64,000 nt of DNA from Duncaniella freteri (GTDB lineage Bacteria; Bacteroidota; Bacteroidia; Bacteroidales; Muribaculaceae), in contig NZ_SJSA01000002.1 in NCBI RefSeq assembly GCF_004766125.1, positions 930,001-994,000 on the forward strand, written 5' to 3'. Below, piece after piece: positions 8,857 to 16,800 of this stretch; the stretch's first letter is position 1, and each line of letters opens with the position of its first letter. Both the position numbers and the translations under genes were made by a program. The notes below the pieces were generated by a model. That model saw only the letters and a program-made list of their open reading frames with translations. It was not told the DNA's origin and did not search any database.

Positions 8857-9057
8857 ATGGAACTAAAAGATATAATGAAAGAGCGACGAGAAATCCTTTC
8901 TCTAACCCAACAGGACCTTGCGGAGATGGCGCAAGTCGGGCTTGCCACGATTAAGGACATTGAGCGTGGCAAGGGTAATCCCGCGCTCAACACCGTAAAG
9001 AAGATTCTTGATGTACTCGGCATTGAGATTGAATATCGCATAAGGCAGACAGTATGA
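8857..9057 (+). CDS. hipB: HipB-like antitoxin, XRE-family DNA-binding protein, 66 aa
   Basis: A small helix-turn-helix protein: LSLTQQDLAEMAQVGLATIK forms the HTH, followed by DIERGKGNPALNTVKKILDVLG typical of HipB/XRE proteins. It starts at ATG 8857 because the promoter lies just upstream. Its TGA (9055-9057) overlaps the ATG of the next gene (9054), so the two are translationally coupled. In HipBST systems HipB binds operator DNA and augments neutralisation, while HipS is the main antitoxin. Confidence 0.85.
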   Translation: MELKDIMKERREILSLTQQDLAEMAQVGLATIKDIERGKGNPALNTVKKILDVLGIEIEYRIRQTV

Positions 9058-9383
9058 AACAGCTTGAAGTTTATTTCAATGATATAAAGGCCGGAATTCT
9101 TTCCGAGCAGAATCCCGGAACCGGGTATTCTTTCCAATATGATGAGGAATATCTCAAATCTGCCATGCCACCAATATCGGCAACTTTACCAAAGAAAGTC
9201 ACAGCATATAGTTCTGAACATCTATTCCCTTTTTTCTCAAATATGCTTCCTGAGGGAGCCAACCGTCGCGTTATATGCCGCGTCCTGAAGATTGACGAAA
9301 ATGACTTTTTCGGACTACTTGAAACAATGGCCGACAGAGATTTTATAGGAGCTGTAAATGTAAGGAGGATAAAAAATGATTGA
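9054..9383 (+). CDS. hipS: HipS-like antitoxin (HipA N-subdomain 1 as a separate protein), 109 aa
   Basis: The protein matches only the N-terminal subdomain of HipA: short beta-rich start (LEVYFNDIKAGILSE), then FQYDEEYL, a PPISATLP block and FPFFSNMLPEGANRR, ending in the FFGLLETMADRDFIGAV segment normally linked to the kinase. Length 109 aa fits HipS of tripartite systems. The stop (9381-9383) overlaps the kinase start at 9376 by 8 bases. It is not a broken HipA: both frames have their own starts and no residues of the kinase domain are missing. Confidence 0.85.
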   Translation: MKQLEVYFNDIKAGILSEQNPGTGYSFQYDEEYLKSAMPPISATLPKKVTAYSSEHLFPFFSNMLPEGANRRVICRVLKIDENDFFGLLETMADRDFIGAVNVRRIKND

Positions 9384-10380
9384 AATTAGAAACTGCCCGT
9401 CTTCTCTCATAGAGGGATTCGATACATACAGCCCCAAGGCCGCTAAATCTCTTTTCGGAAGGATTAAAGTGAATCCTATACTTGGGTTTGACATTGACGA
9501 GTTCAGAAATGTCGGTGAGATTGCAGATGCCATGCACCGCATCTCGGTGTCCGGTGTGCAGGAAAAATTTCCAACTATAATCAATGGTGGCGAAATAAGT
9601 ATAGCAGGCGATAATGATCGTTCTACTCATATATTGAAACCTGCCCCTTGGGATAATACTCTCCGAGACCGCAAACAGATTCCTGCCAATGAACACCTTA
9701 CCATGCAGATTGCCTCGCAGGTTTACGGAATACAGACTGCTATTAATGGGCTATGCTTTACGCCAAAAGGACAGCCGGTATATATCACGCGCCGGTTCGA
9801 TGTTCTTGCCGATGGCTCAAAGTTACCGATGGAAGATTTTGCCTCGTTAGTTGGGCGGAATGAGCAGACCACTGGGACGCAATTCAAATATAACGGATGC
9901 TATGAAGATATAGTTAAAGCGATAAGGGCAAATGTCGCCGCATGGATGGTCGACATGGAGAGGTTCTTTGAACTTGTGGTGTTCAATTATATCTATGCCA
10001 ACGGAGACGCTCATCTAAAGAATTTCTCTCTTATTCTTGATGGTCAAGATTACCGCTTAGCTCCTGCTTACGACCTGCTCAATACAAGCCTTCATGTGAA
10101 TGGCGATGATCTCGGTCTTGACGGGGGACTGTCGCCTGATATTGAAAAGAGCGATGCTTACGACAGGACAGGTCATCCTTGCCGCCTCGATTTTGAGAGA
10201 TTCGGCATAAAGATTGGTCTTGTAAAGAAGCGTATGGATAGAATTCTCGACAAGTACATCGTACTCCCCGAAGAAGCCAAGCTACTTATTGGCAAAAGTT
10301 TTCTTTCAGATAAGATGAAACGCAACTACGTCCGTATCGTAAACGAACGGATAAGCCGCTTTAACAGAATATCCGAATAA
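9376..10380 (+). CDS. hipT: HipT-like Ser/Thr kinase toxin, 334 aa
   Basis: A HipA-like kinase lacking the N-subdomain. The Gly-rich loop reads SVSGVQEK at residues 57-64, so two Ser (S57 and S59) are placed where HipT autophosphorylates. The catalytic block NGDAHLKN is at 209-216 (D211, N216) and the metal-binding Asp is D233 in APAYDLL. Known HipT phosphorylates tryptophanyl-tRNA synthetase and HipA the glutamyl enzyme; the target here is unknown. Third gene of the coupled hipBST operon. All active-site residues are present, so the toxin should be functional. Confidence 0.88.
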   Translation: MIEIRNCPSSLIEGFDTYSPKAAKSLFGRIKVNPILGFDIDEFRNVGEIADAMHRISVSGVQEKFPTIINGGEISIAGDNDRSTHILKPAPWDNTLRDRKQIPANEHLTMQIASQVYGIQTAINGLCFTPKGQPVYITRRFDVLADGSKLPMEDFASLVGRNEQTTGTQFKYNGCYEDIVKAIRANVAAWMVDMERFFELVVFNYIYANGDAHLKNFSLILDGQDYRLAPAYDLLNTSLHVNGDDLGLDGGLSPDIEKSDAYDRTGHPCRLDFERFGIKIGLVKKRMDRILDKYIVLPEEAKLLIGKSFLSDKMKRNYVRIVNERISRFNRISE

Positions 10381-10405
10381 TATCACCTAATAAAACCGTA
10401 ATGAA

Positions 10406-10921
10406 ATGTCTAAAGCTAAATTGAAGAAACTTTTATCAACTCTTTCAAAAGAACAGGTTGTTGATATCATGCTCCAGTTATACGACGCAAGCAAGGAAGC
10501 CAATGCTTGGCTTGAGTTCTATCTTGCACCCAATAGCGATGCAGAACTTGAAAAGTACAAAAAAGCAATCCGCAGCCAATTCTACGGACGGAATGATTGG
10601 CCTAAAGATCCAAGTTTCAGAGAATGCAATAAACTGATAACCGCGTTCAAGAAACTCATACCAGATTCTCATGCTATTGCAGATTTGATGCTCTATTATG
10701 TAGAACAAGGATGTAGCCTGACTGCTCAATATGGCGATTACGACGAGCCTTTTTACACCGCTCTTGAAAACAATTTCAACAAAGCAGTCAAATTCATATC
10801 TTCCAATGGATTGATGTCAGATTACAGTCTCCGTATGCAACGTATGATTAAATCAGTGGAATGTTGTGGCTATGGCTTTCCCGATACATTATGGGATATC
10901 TACTACGAATACGCTGAATGA
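10406..10921 (+). CDS. DUF6155-family protein, 171 aa
   Basis: The N-terminus MSKAKLKKLLSTLSKEQVVD followed by a helical, charged body (YDASKEANAWLEFYL, then a KYKKAI motif) matches DUF6155, a family of unknown role common in Bacteroidetes. It follows hipT by 25 bases on the same strand and may be read through from it. The stop TGA is immediately joined to a truncated SanA-like fragment, which suggests a recombination joint at the gene's 3' end. Confidence 0.7.
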   Translation: MSKAKLKKLLSTLSKEQVVDIMLQLYDASKEANAWLEFYLAPNSDAELEKYKKAIRSQFYGRNDWPKDPSFRECNKLITAFKKLIPDSHAIADLMLYYVEQGCSLTAQYGDYDEPFYTALENNFNKAVKFISSNGLMSDYSLRMQRMIKSVECCGYGFPDTLWDIYYEYAE

Positions 10922-11222
10922 ACCGACAGCAATGCGGGATTCATTAGTATCTCACAATGTTCCCGACACCTGCATCATTGAGCATTGGCAAGGATGGCGA
11001 ACAATAAATTCCATTGATGCTGTCAGAAACCTTTATGATTTTGATTCCATCACAATTATTTCTCAAAAATATCACAATGAGAGAGCTTTATATCAGGCAG
11101 ACCATTTTGGTTTGAATGCAGTCGGGTATAATGCCGAGCCTTCGCCCATCACAAGTAGCCGCATCAGAAATACTGTAAGAGAATATTTTGCAAGAGTCAA
11201 ATTGTTTTTAGATCTTTTGTGA
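10917..11222 (+). pseudogene. 5'-truncated SanA/YdcF-like (DUF218) gene fragment
   Basis: From NEPTAMRDSLVSHNVPD the frame aligns with the C-terminal half of the catalytic domain of the complete SanA-like protein at 15727-16800 (YDEPTAMRDSLMAHGVPE; SLTIISQADHNARALY versus SITIISQKYHNERALY). The N-terminal membrane anchor and first half of the domain are missing. The fragment begins exactly over the stop codon of the DUF6155 gene. The open frame extends upstream to 10866 only as a chance overlap with that gene. Confidence 0.75.
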
Positions 11223-11231
11223 ATCAACTCA

Positions 11232-12122
11232 TTAATGATATTTGTTGTGGATGTCGCCGGAGCCTCTGACTCGGTCAGAGAGCCGTTCGACATTACAACG
11301 TATATCGCCGGAACCGGCAACGGAGGCTTTGCCTGTGTCTGCCTTGAAGTCACCTGCATCTATGTCGCCGGAGCCTGCTATTGAGAAATTAACAGATTCC
11401 GTGCTCCCATTGATTTTCACATCGCCTGAGCCTTTTATGTCAATGGAGCATATCTTCGTTTTGGCAGTGCCGCAGTCAACATCAGCAGAACCGGATATGT
11501 GTACCATGAAAACATAAGCCTCTACTCCGGCAAGCTCTATATCTCCGGAACCGGATGTGGAAACAGTAACATCTTTACTGTCTGCTTTGATGACTCCACA
11601 TTTGAAGTCGCTACTGCCGGAGCTGCGAACAGAGAATCCGTCAGAGGCGTTCAGATTGCCGTTTACTGTAAAATCGCCGCTACCGGAAGATGATACATCT
11701 TTCAATGTCTTGTTACTGACATAGATTGTGGGAGCTTCGCCATGAACGACAATGTTTTCGTATGAACCTGATTTCATGGAGATGTATAGCGTTCCACCTG
11801 AGACCTCAATGTTCATCTTTTTGATAAGATTCTCGGGCAGTCTTCCTCTGACCTCAAAATCGTCTTCTTTATCAGACTGAGTGAACACCACATCGACAAA
11901 TCCTTTCGATATGATGGAATCGAAATCCGATGAAACATCGAACTTGTGGTCTGTCATCTTGCCGGGTGTAAATGGTTTGTAGTCTTCTCCCGTTCCGGCC
12001 TCAGATTCCGGAACATAGTGAATTCCATCAACATACACTTCTCCGTTAATGATAGAGATATTTCTGCCGTTTAGATTGCAGGAAGCCATACCACCTGCGA
12101 ATATGTTTGAGTATCGTGCCAT
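11232..12122 (-). CDS. GIN-domain (DUF2807) beta-helix protein, 296 aa
   Basis: After an N-terminal region of about 60 residues, the sequence enters the GIN/auto-transporter-adhesin-head-like fold, with F-D-x-I then VVFTQSDKEDDFEVRG and a run of repeated SGSGD, GSGDI and SGSAD turns to the end. Such domains form right-handed beta-helices in cell-surface proteins of Bacteroidetes. Unusually there is no signal peptide or lipobox: the start reads MARYSNIFAGGMASCNLNG, and the hydrophobicity is low, so it may be cytoplasmic or the true N-terminus lost. It ends 9 bases from the convergent SanA fragment. Confidence 0.8.
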   Translation of the reverse strand: MARYSNIFAGGMASCNLNGRNISIINGEVYVDGIHYVPESEAGTGEDYKPFTPGKMTDHKFDVSSDFDSIISKGFVDVVFTQSDKEDDFEVRGRLPENLIKKMNIEVSGGTLYISMKSGSYENIVVHGEAPTIYVSNKTLKDVSSSGSGDFTVNGNLNASDGFSVRSSGSSDFKCGVIKADSKDVTVSTSGSGDIELAGVEAYVFMVHISGSADVDCGTAKTKICSIDIKGSGDVKINGSTESVNFSIAGSGDIDAGDFKADTGKASVAGSGDIRCNVERLSDRVRGSGDIHNKYH

Positions 12123-12154
12123 ATAACTTTAACAACAATATGGGGATAATGTTA

Positions 12155-12718
12155 TTATTTGCCCTGATATAAATAGCAGTCGGGGGCGTGTGAGTTGAAT
12201 ACTCCTATGGACTGAAGGAAGGCGTGGATTGTCGTAGAGCCTACAAACTTCATGCCCCTTTTACGCAGGTCGGCTGACAGGGCATCTGAAATTGTGGAGG
12301 TTGTGGACGTATGGTCGAAAATAGGCTCTTTGGGACACAAGCCTGAAAGATAAGCATCAAACGAACCAGATTCTTCCTGAATAGACTTGAAAACAGAAGT
12401 GTTAGATATCGCTGCCTTGATTTTTGCTCTATTGCGAATGATTCCGGAAGTGGACATAAGCTCATCAATCTTTTTTTCGTCGTAAGCAAGGATTGTGTCG
12501 CGGTCAAATCCATCGAAAGCCTCGCGGAAAGCCTCTCGCTTGTTGAGCACACATTCCCATGACAATCCTGCCTGAAAGCATTCCAGAATAAGCAGTTCAA
12601 GCAATTTTGCATCATCATGAACCGGCTGTCCCCATTCCTCATCGTGGTATTTTATATAAAGCGGATTTTTTGGATTTGCCCAAAAGCACCGCTTCACTTG
12701 TTTCTGTCGTTCTTTCAT
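12155..12718 (-). CDS. tag: DNA-3-methyladenine glycosylase I
   Basis: Tag excises 3-methyladenine in base-excision repair. The sequence begins with KRCFWANPKNPLYIKYHDEEWG, typical of Tag, including Cys11 and His24 of the zinc site; the other zinc ligands are the His and Cys in NSHAPDCY near the C-terminus. The pocket segment FQAGLSWECVLNKREAFR is also present. The start at 12718 is chosen because its ATG overlaps the TGA of the upstream mmcQ-like gene (ATGA); the open frame extends further but without support. Length 187 aa is normal. Confidence 0.9.
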   Translation of the reverse strand: MKERQKQVKRCFWANPKNPLYIKYHDEEWGQPVHDDAKLLELLILECFQAGLSWECVLNKREAFREAFDGFDRDTILAYDEKKIDELMSTSGIIRNRAKIKAAISNTSVFKSIQEESGSFDAYLSGLCPKEPIFDHTSTTSTISDALSADLRKRGMKFVGSTTIHAFLQSIGVFNSHAPDCYLYQGK

Positions 12719-13089
12719 AAAGTATCCAATAATTCTGTGAGACCAAGTTGAGTCTGTATCTTCTTTGGGAGTTTCATTGCTGTCTGGCAATATGAATGAA
12801 ATATTAGTTGTTCCTGAAGTCTGTCAGGCACATCGCCGTAGAAATCCACAGAAATCCAATGTCGCTTGTTCATGTGGTAGCCGGGGCGTATTCCTGAAAA
12901 TCTATCACACAACTCCACTCCATAGTCAGGAGCGACTTTGAGATTATAAAAATCCCTCTGTACGTCAAGTGTCATAAGACAAAACATTCTTCCACCAATT
13001 TCCATAGCAAGAGTGTCCGGTCCGAAAGGACTCCTCTCAGTGGCAAATGGCAATGAAAGACAATAATCCCGGACTTCCTCTATATTCAT
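12715..13089 (-). CDS. MmcQ/YjbR-family DNA-binding-like protein, 124 aa
   Basis: The sequence MNIEEVRDYCLSLPFATERSPF, then MFCLMTL, NLKVAPDYGVELCDRF, GYHMNKRHWISV matches the MmcQ/YjbR family (CyaY-like fold, double-wing DNA-binding motif). Role unknown; members often neighbour repair or stress genes. Both ends are coupled by ATGA overlaps: to tag downstream and to a small membrane protein upstream. Confidence 0.88.
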   Translation of the reverse strand: MNIEEVRDYCLSLPFATERSPFGPDTLAMEIGGRMFCLMTLDVQRDFYNLKVAPDYGVELCDRFSGIRPGYHMNKRHWISVDFYGDVPDRLQEQLIFHSYCQTAMKLPKKIQTQLGLTELLDTL

Positions 13090-13319
13090 TTCTTTAGTCT
13101 ATTGATGATTGCAATAGCGAAATGAACGAATATGCCATAAACCAGAGTTGCCAACAGTGCCATACCTTCATTGATTATGATGATGTGCGACAAAGGCATA
13201 GACCATTCCGGTCGTGCATGCTGAAAAGCAGCGACAATGGCGCATACCGAGAGGACGATGAAAACAACTATCATCGACAGTGGTGCGAATCCCAATTTAT
13301 ATCTGCCTATCTGTATCAT
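13086..13319 (-). CDS. Small membrane protein, 77 aa, two transmembrane segments
   Basis: Starting at ATG 13319 (MIQIGRYKLGFAPLSM), the product has two hydrophobic stretches (SMIVVFIVLSVCAIVAAF and EGMALLATLVYGIFVHFAIAI). The ATG overlaps the TGA of the preceding small gene and its own TGA overlaps the next ATG, both as ATGA. The open frame extends upstream to 13463, but that part is the shadow of the preceding gene. No family recognised. Confidence 0.65.
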   Translation of the reverse strand: MIQIGRYKLGFAPLSMIVVFIVLSVCAIVAAFQHARPEWSMPLSHIIIINEGMALLATLVYGIFVHFAIAIINRLKK

Positions 13320-13537
13320 CTGAATATTTTGACCCGGCAAAAGAGATTCCCTCGTTTGACCTGCTTTCGATAACACATATAGAAATGCTCGCAAATAGCA
13401 AATAGAGCAATTGTCACAAGCAAAGTCCACCAATGGGTAATACCATTGACTACACGCGCACATCTGTCAGGAATCATTAGGAATGACAAAATGGTTAACG
13501 TCAGCCATATATTTCGTTTTACTCGATTGCTCAGCAT
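13316..13537 (-). CDS. Small membrane protein, 73 aa
   Basis: A short protein with two hydrophobic segments (IWLTLTILSFLMI and HWWTLLVTIALFAICEHFYM) and a basic tail (YRKQVKRGNLFCRVK). It overlaps the upstream PH-like gene by 7 bases and the downstream small gene by an ATGA. A frameshift uniting this ORF with the next was considered, but the neat ATGA overlap favours two genes. Confidence 0.6.
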   Translation of the reverse strand: MLSNRVKRNIWLTLTILSFLMIPDRCARVVNGITHWWTLLVTIALFAICEHFYMCYRKQVKRGNLFCRVKIFR

Positions 13538-13956
13538 AATATTTCAATATTGGGATTGATAGATTTAAGCTGTGTCATGAATCCATCACGGTCTTTCGGA
13601 GAGATTTCAATCGGAGCATAGCTTTTCAACACCGAGCGGTCTGTTAAACTTATCGAGACTCGAAGGTGTGACATGCCGGCTGTAGCGAGATAACCGGAGG
13701 TTTTCTTAACGTCCTTGATTTTGGATATTGGCAGACGTGTAGGTCTGAAGAACTGATAAATCACGATGTCTTCACCGTCTATCTCATACCAGCATCCGAA
13801 CATAAGCCAAGCATAGAGCAAGGTCATACCTCCGCAAACAAAAACGATATACCACCATGACATGCCAATAGCCGACAGCCATATAACAGCGAGAAAGCCT
13901 ATTGTAACAAGCCAGACCCACCAATCGATTTTAGAACGATAGACTGTCTTTGTCAT
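13531..13956 (-). CDS. Membrane protein with a bacterial PH-like domain, 141 aa
   Basis: Two hydrophobic segments near residues 11-29 and 34-52 (WWVWLVTIGFLAVIWLSAIG; WWYIVFVCGGMTLLYAWLM) are followed by a short beta-rich domain (YEIDGEDIVIYQF, RPTRLPISKIKDVKKT, then YAPIEISPKDRDGFM) of the bPH type found in bacterial membrane proteins. It lies 10 bases after the DUF2185-like gene and overlaps the next gene by 7 bases, inside a tightly packed operon. Confidence 0.7.
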   Translation of the reverse strand: MTKTVYRSKIDWWVWLVTIGFLAVIWLSAIGMSWWYIVFVCGGMTLLYAWLMFGCWYEIDGEDIVIYQFFRPTRLPISKIKDVKKTSGYLATAGMSHLRVSISLTDRSVLKSYAPIEISPKDRDGFMTQLKSINPNIEILC

Positions 13957-13966
13957 ATTTTCCTGT

Positions 13967-14254
13967 TTAACCGTTCACAATCCACTCCTCTGACGGAGAT
14001 TCCCTTTCCGCATAGCTGCCGCAAGGCATATCTTTCAGCAGACCGACCGAATGGTCAAGCTCATAAATATATCTCAGGGAGACGATTCTTGCTTCATCTT
14101 CCGAATGCTCTCCGCCACAAAGAAATTGCCACATGCCGTCGTCCTCGTCATGCGAAACGTAAAGCACTGGTGCGCCATCGTCTGTCACATGGCAACATGT
14201 TATTACTGCCGTGTCGGGAGCATCTCTAAAGGGTGTCAGTTTATTTTCTTCCAT
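13967..14254 (-). CDS. DUF2185/Imm33-like protein, 95 aa
   Basis: The conserved core ITCCHVTDDGAPVLYVSHDEDDGMWQF and the later IYELDHSVGLLKDMPCGSYA match the DUF2185 or Imm33 group, which includes predicted immunity proteins but also stand-alone proteins of unknown role. No toxin gene is adjacent, so an immunity role is not supported here. Soluble, acidic, no signal peptide. Confidence 0.65.
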   Translation of the reverse strand: MEENKLTPFRDAPDTAVITCCHVTDDGAPVLYVSHDEDDGMWQFLCGGEHSEDEARIVSLRYIYELDHSVGLLKDMPCGSYAERESPSEEWIVNG

Positions 14255-14269
14255 TACTTTTCGGGTATA

Positions 14270-14758
14270 TTATTTTCTTTCTATAGGGGCCTTGCGAAGC
14301 ACGATGTATTCCGAAGGATTGCGGCTGTCAAGCCGGGCGATGGAATCGTTCTGGATATGGATCGAAGCTATATTCGGGAGAATCCTGCGGAGAGCCTCCT
14401 CGACTGACATGTCGTCGCAGGCCATTTCAGTCATAGCTCCGTCGCCAAGGATGATTGAATCCCCCTTGACGGTATATGTACCGGAAATTGAGTTGCAGTT
14501 GGTTTTGATGAAATATGTGCTGTCTTCAAATACGATATACTGGTGTATGCTTGAAAGCCTTACGTCAGGACGCACACGCACATATTCGGAGTCACTGAAT
14601 ACGATGCTATCCAGATACCACTGACCATGCACGTCCACATTCGCTACAGTCTCCTGATGCTGATTGTCGGCAGTCTCTTTATTTTCCTTATTGCGTCCGC
14701 ATGAGGCGGTAAGTATTGTCAGCGCCGAGGCTACCGACAGAATTGATGTTCTTGTCAT
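14270..14758 (-). CDS. META-domain lipoprotein (HslJ-like), 162 aa
   Basis: Starting at ATG 14758 the protein has a lipoprotein signal peptide with lipobox LTASC. The body fits the META/DUF306 fold: GQWYLDSI, then NCNSISGTYTVKGDSIIL and MTEMACDDMSVEEALRRIL. E. coli HslJ of this family is heat-inducible and tied to novobiocin tolerance. The frame opens further upstream to 14848, but the signal peptide decides the start. It is probably anchored in the inner leaflet of the outer membrane. Confidence 0.85.
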   Translation of the reverse strand: MTRTSILSVASALTILTASCGRNKENKETADNQHQETVANVDVHGQWYLDSIVFSDSEYVRVRPDVRLSSIHQYIVFEDSTYFIKTNCNSISGTYTVKGDSIILGDGAMTEMACDDMSVEEALRRILPNIASIHIQNDSIARLDSRNPSEYIVLRKAPIERK

Positions 14759-14802
14759 TGATTTATTTTTTTTCTTTTTTAGACTATTCAGACAAGCGAA
14801 AC

Positions 14803-15216
14803 TTAATTCTCCTGCTCTGAGACAATCGGCAGTCCATCTTCTTCCCACTCGATGATACCGCCTTTGAGGTTAACGACTTTGTAACCAAGGCCGGTCAGTA
14901 TTTCGGCGGCATCCAATGAGCGGCGACCGCTACGGCAGTAGACAAGCACGGTAGAGTCTTTTGACAGCTCTCTCTGAGCGAGCTCCTTGAAATCATCTGA
15001 TTGCACATTGATATTCAACGCTCCGTCAATATGCCCTTCGGTGTATTCCTACGGAGTGCGGACATCAACCAGTTGAACCGAATCAGATTTGATTTCTTTT
15101 TCAAATTCCAGTGCAGAGACAGAGACAATATTGTCATTGTGAGTACAACTGGAAGCTTGCATAGCACATGTAGTCATAACTATGAGGTATAAAGCGAATT
15201 TTATTATTCTAAACAT
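14803..15216 (-). pseudogene. Periplasmic rhodanese-like protein interrupted by an in-frame TAG
   Basis: The frame from ATG 15216 gives a signal peptide (MFRIIKFALYLIVMTTCAM), then ALEFEKEIKSDSVQLVDVRTP, then TAG, then EYTEGHIDGALNINVQSDDF and the active-site loop VYCRSGRRS, GLGYKVVNLKGGI and a stop at 14803. Both parts are in the same frame, so only the TAG at 15044-15046 separates them. The expected residue is Glu (GAG), one substitution away. The C-terminal half alone would lack the first beta strands. Rhodaneses transfer sulfane sulfur through the loop Cys. Confidence 0.85.
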
Positions 15217-15217
15217 A

Positions 15218-15724
15218 TTATTTTCCCAGTTTGGATTTATATTGACGATACAGAATGTGTTGAGTATTTCCCGGTCGGTCTGGAAACATTCTTGACGGAG
15301 CTTCGTCAAGTGCGATCCAGTTGGCACCATCAACTTCCGGCGACAGAGTGAAGTCGGACTTGCTGACATAGCCGATAAAGGCGTGCATCAGTTGCTCTCG
15401 CTTGTCAAACCAATGAGTACCGGCATATTCCAGACGCTTTATGTCAAGACCAAGTTCCTCCTTTACTTCTCTGACTGCGGCTTGCTCCGCAGTCTCACCG
15501 GGAGTGATAAATCCTGCTACGAAAGTTTCGTGTTCGTCAGAGATATATGATTGATGTAGCATGGCAATCTCGTGAAATTCATTCACGACCATGACAATGA
15601 CACAGCTTGCAAACGAGTCGAACCAATATCGCTGGCAATCTGTACAATACGGAACCGCTCCATCATCGCCTGCCAGTTTGCCTATTAGTTTCTTGCCACA
15701 TTCAGGGCAGTATTTATAGTGCAT
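15218..15724 (-). CDS. Nudix hydrolase with N-terminal zinc ribbon (NudC-like), 168 aa
   Basis: The N-terminus carries a four-Cys zinc ribbon (YCPECGKKL, then YCTDCQRY). The Nudix box starts GFITPGETAEQAAVREV and ends with EELGL at about residues 71-93, with all catalytic Glu present. Such proteins hydrolyse NADH or other nucleoside diphosphate derivatives; it is shorter than NudC and lacks its N-terminal domain, so the substrate is uncertain. It sits 3 bases before sanA's stop and 2 bases before the rhodanese start, in one tight run. Confidence 0.85.
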   Translation of the reverse strand: MHYKYCPECGKKLIGKLAGDDGAVPYCTDCQRYWFDSFASCVIVMVVNEFHEIAMLHQSYISDEHETFVAGFITPGETAEQAAVREVKEELGLDIKRLEYAGTHWFDKREQLMHAFIGYVSKSDFTLSPEVDGANWIALDEAPSRMFPDRPGNTQHILYRQYKSKLGK

Positions 15725-15726
15725 GA

Positions 15727-16800
15727 TTATCTGATTTGAAATTCAACGTATGCCGTATCGCTCTTCTGAATCGGATATGGAGGATAACTGAATGTCTTGA
15801 CGAGTCGGTAAGTGGCAGACTTATCACTCAGATCATAAAGCCATGGCTTTACTGTCATTCTAAATGAGCCGTCGGGTTTCAGTGAATATCCTATACCATT
15901 GAAGCATACCTCAGTTCCTTTTGCCAAAAGGTCAAGATACTTTTTTGAGTACGGTGCCTGAATCCAGCTTCCTTCATCAGATTTGGTGTCTATTCGATAC
16001 CATTCTCCGGTAGTCAAATCTGCGTCACGACTGTTTGTAAATTCCACTATCATAGAATCCACCGGAGTTTTGACCAGGTCAGGGCTGACAATTCTCATTG
16101 TCATGCCCTCAACCGTGGCATAGCTCTTCTGAGGCATCACATCCGGAATCTCTATTCTCTCTCCAAGGAAATGCGGTTGCTTGCCAAACCATATATCGAG
16201 CATCATCTTGTCGCGGGCAAGCCATTCACGAATGGCAAGACGAGTGCGCACCCATCTTCCGGCTCTCAACGGTGCTGAAACGGCAACAGCTTCAATTCCA
16301 TTGGCTTCGGCAAGATATAACGCCCTTGCATTATGGTCTGCCTGAGATATGATAGTCAGTGAATCGCATCCGAAAATCTCTTTCGCCCGAACAACAGAAT
16401 CAAGTGTGCGGAATCCGGCGAAGTCGAGAATGATTCTGTCCTCCGGAACTCCATGAGCCATAAGTGAGTCACGCATAGCCGTTGGTTCGTCATAATCCTT
16501 GGTATGGTTGTCACCGCTTGCTATGATATAATCAACCTTTCCGGCTTTATACAGCTCAGAAGCTGTCTTTATACGGTTTGTAAAATATGAGTTCGGTCGA
16601 CCCCATTTGTTGAGTGGATTTGTGCCAAGCAGAAGTGCCACCTTGTTGTGTGGTACAGAATCTACCGAAGTGTAGATTTTTCCTGCCGCAGCCCTCTCCA
16701 CTTTAACATTGGCAAATACCGTAAAGATTATGACCAGTAGCAGAAACGCTACGAGACTGAGAGTTATCCGTTTTATCAGAATGTGTGATTTATGAGTCAT
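15727..16800 (-). CDS. sanA: SanA/YdcF-like (DUF218) membrane protein, 357 aa
   Basis: One N-terminal membrane anchor (LSLVAFLLLVIIFTVFANV) is followed by a DUF218 domain: VALLLGTNPLNKWGRPN, YIIASGDNHTKDYDEPTAM, DFAGFRTLDSVVRAKEIF and IISQADHNARALY. E. coli SanA affects envelope permeability and vancomycin resistance. A second, beta-rich Ig-like domain of about 110 residues follows (VEGMTMRIVSPDLV to the end), an extension not found in E. coli SanA. The last bases overlap recD2 by 4. A truncated relative lies at 10917-11222. Confidence 0.85.
   Translation of the reverse strand: MTHKSHILIKRITLSLVAFLLLVIIFTVFANVKVERAAAGKIYTSVDSVPHNKVALLLGTNPLNKWGRPNSYFTNRIKTASELYKAGKVDYIIASGDNHTKDYDEPTAMRDSLMAHGVPEDRIILDFAGFRTLDSVVRAKEIFGCDSLTIISQADHNARALYLAEANGIEAVAVSAPLRAGRWVRTRLAIREWLARDKMMLDIWFGKQPHFLGERIEIPDVMPQKSYATVEGMTMRIVSPDLVKTPVDSMIVEFTNSRDADLTTGEWYRIDTKSDEGSWIQAPYSKKYLDLLAKGTEVCFNGIGYSLKPDGSFRMTVKPWLYDLSDKSATYRLVKTFSYPPYPIQKSDTAYVEFQIR

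Noticed and set aside
9343..9696. Minus-strand ORF opposite hipT
   Set aside because: Shadow of the kinase gene, no start context.
13086..13537. Frameshifted single membrane protein instead of two
   Set aside because: A clean ATGA joins two separate frames, and each has its own start; still possible, noted under findings.
15044..15046. Pyrrolysine-type decoding of the TAG in the rhodanese
   Set aside because: No sign of pyrrolysine machinery here and the residue expected is Glu.
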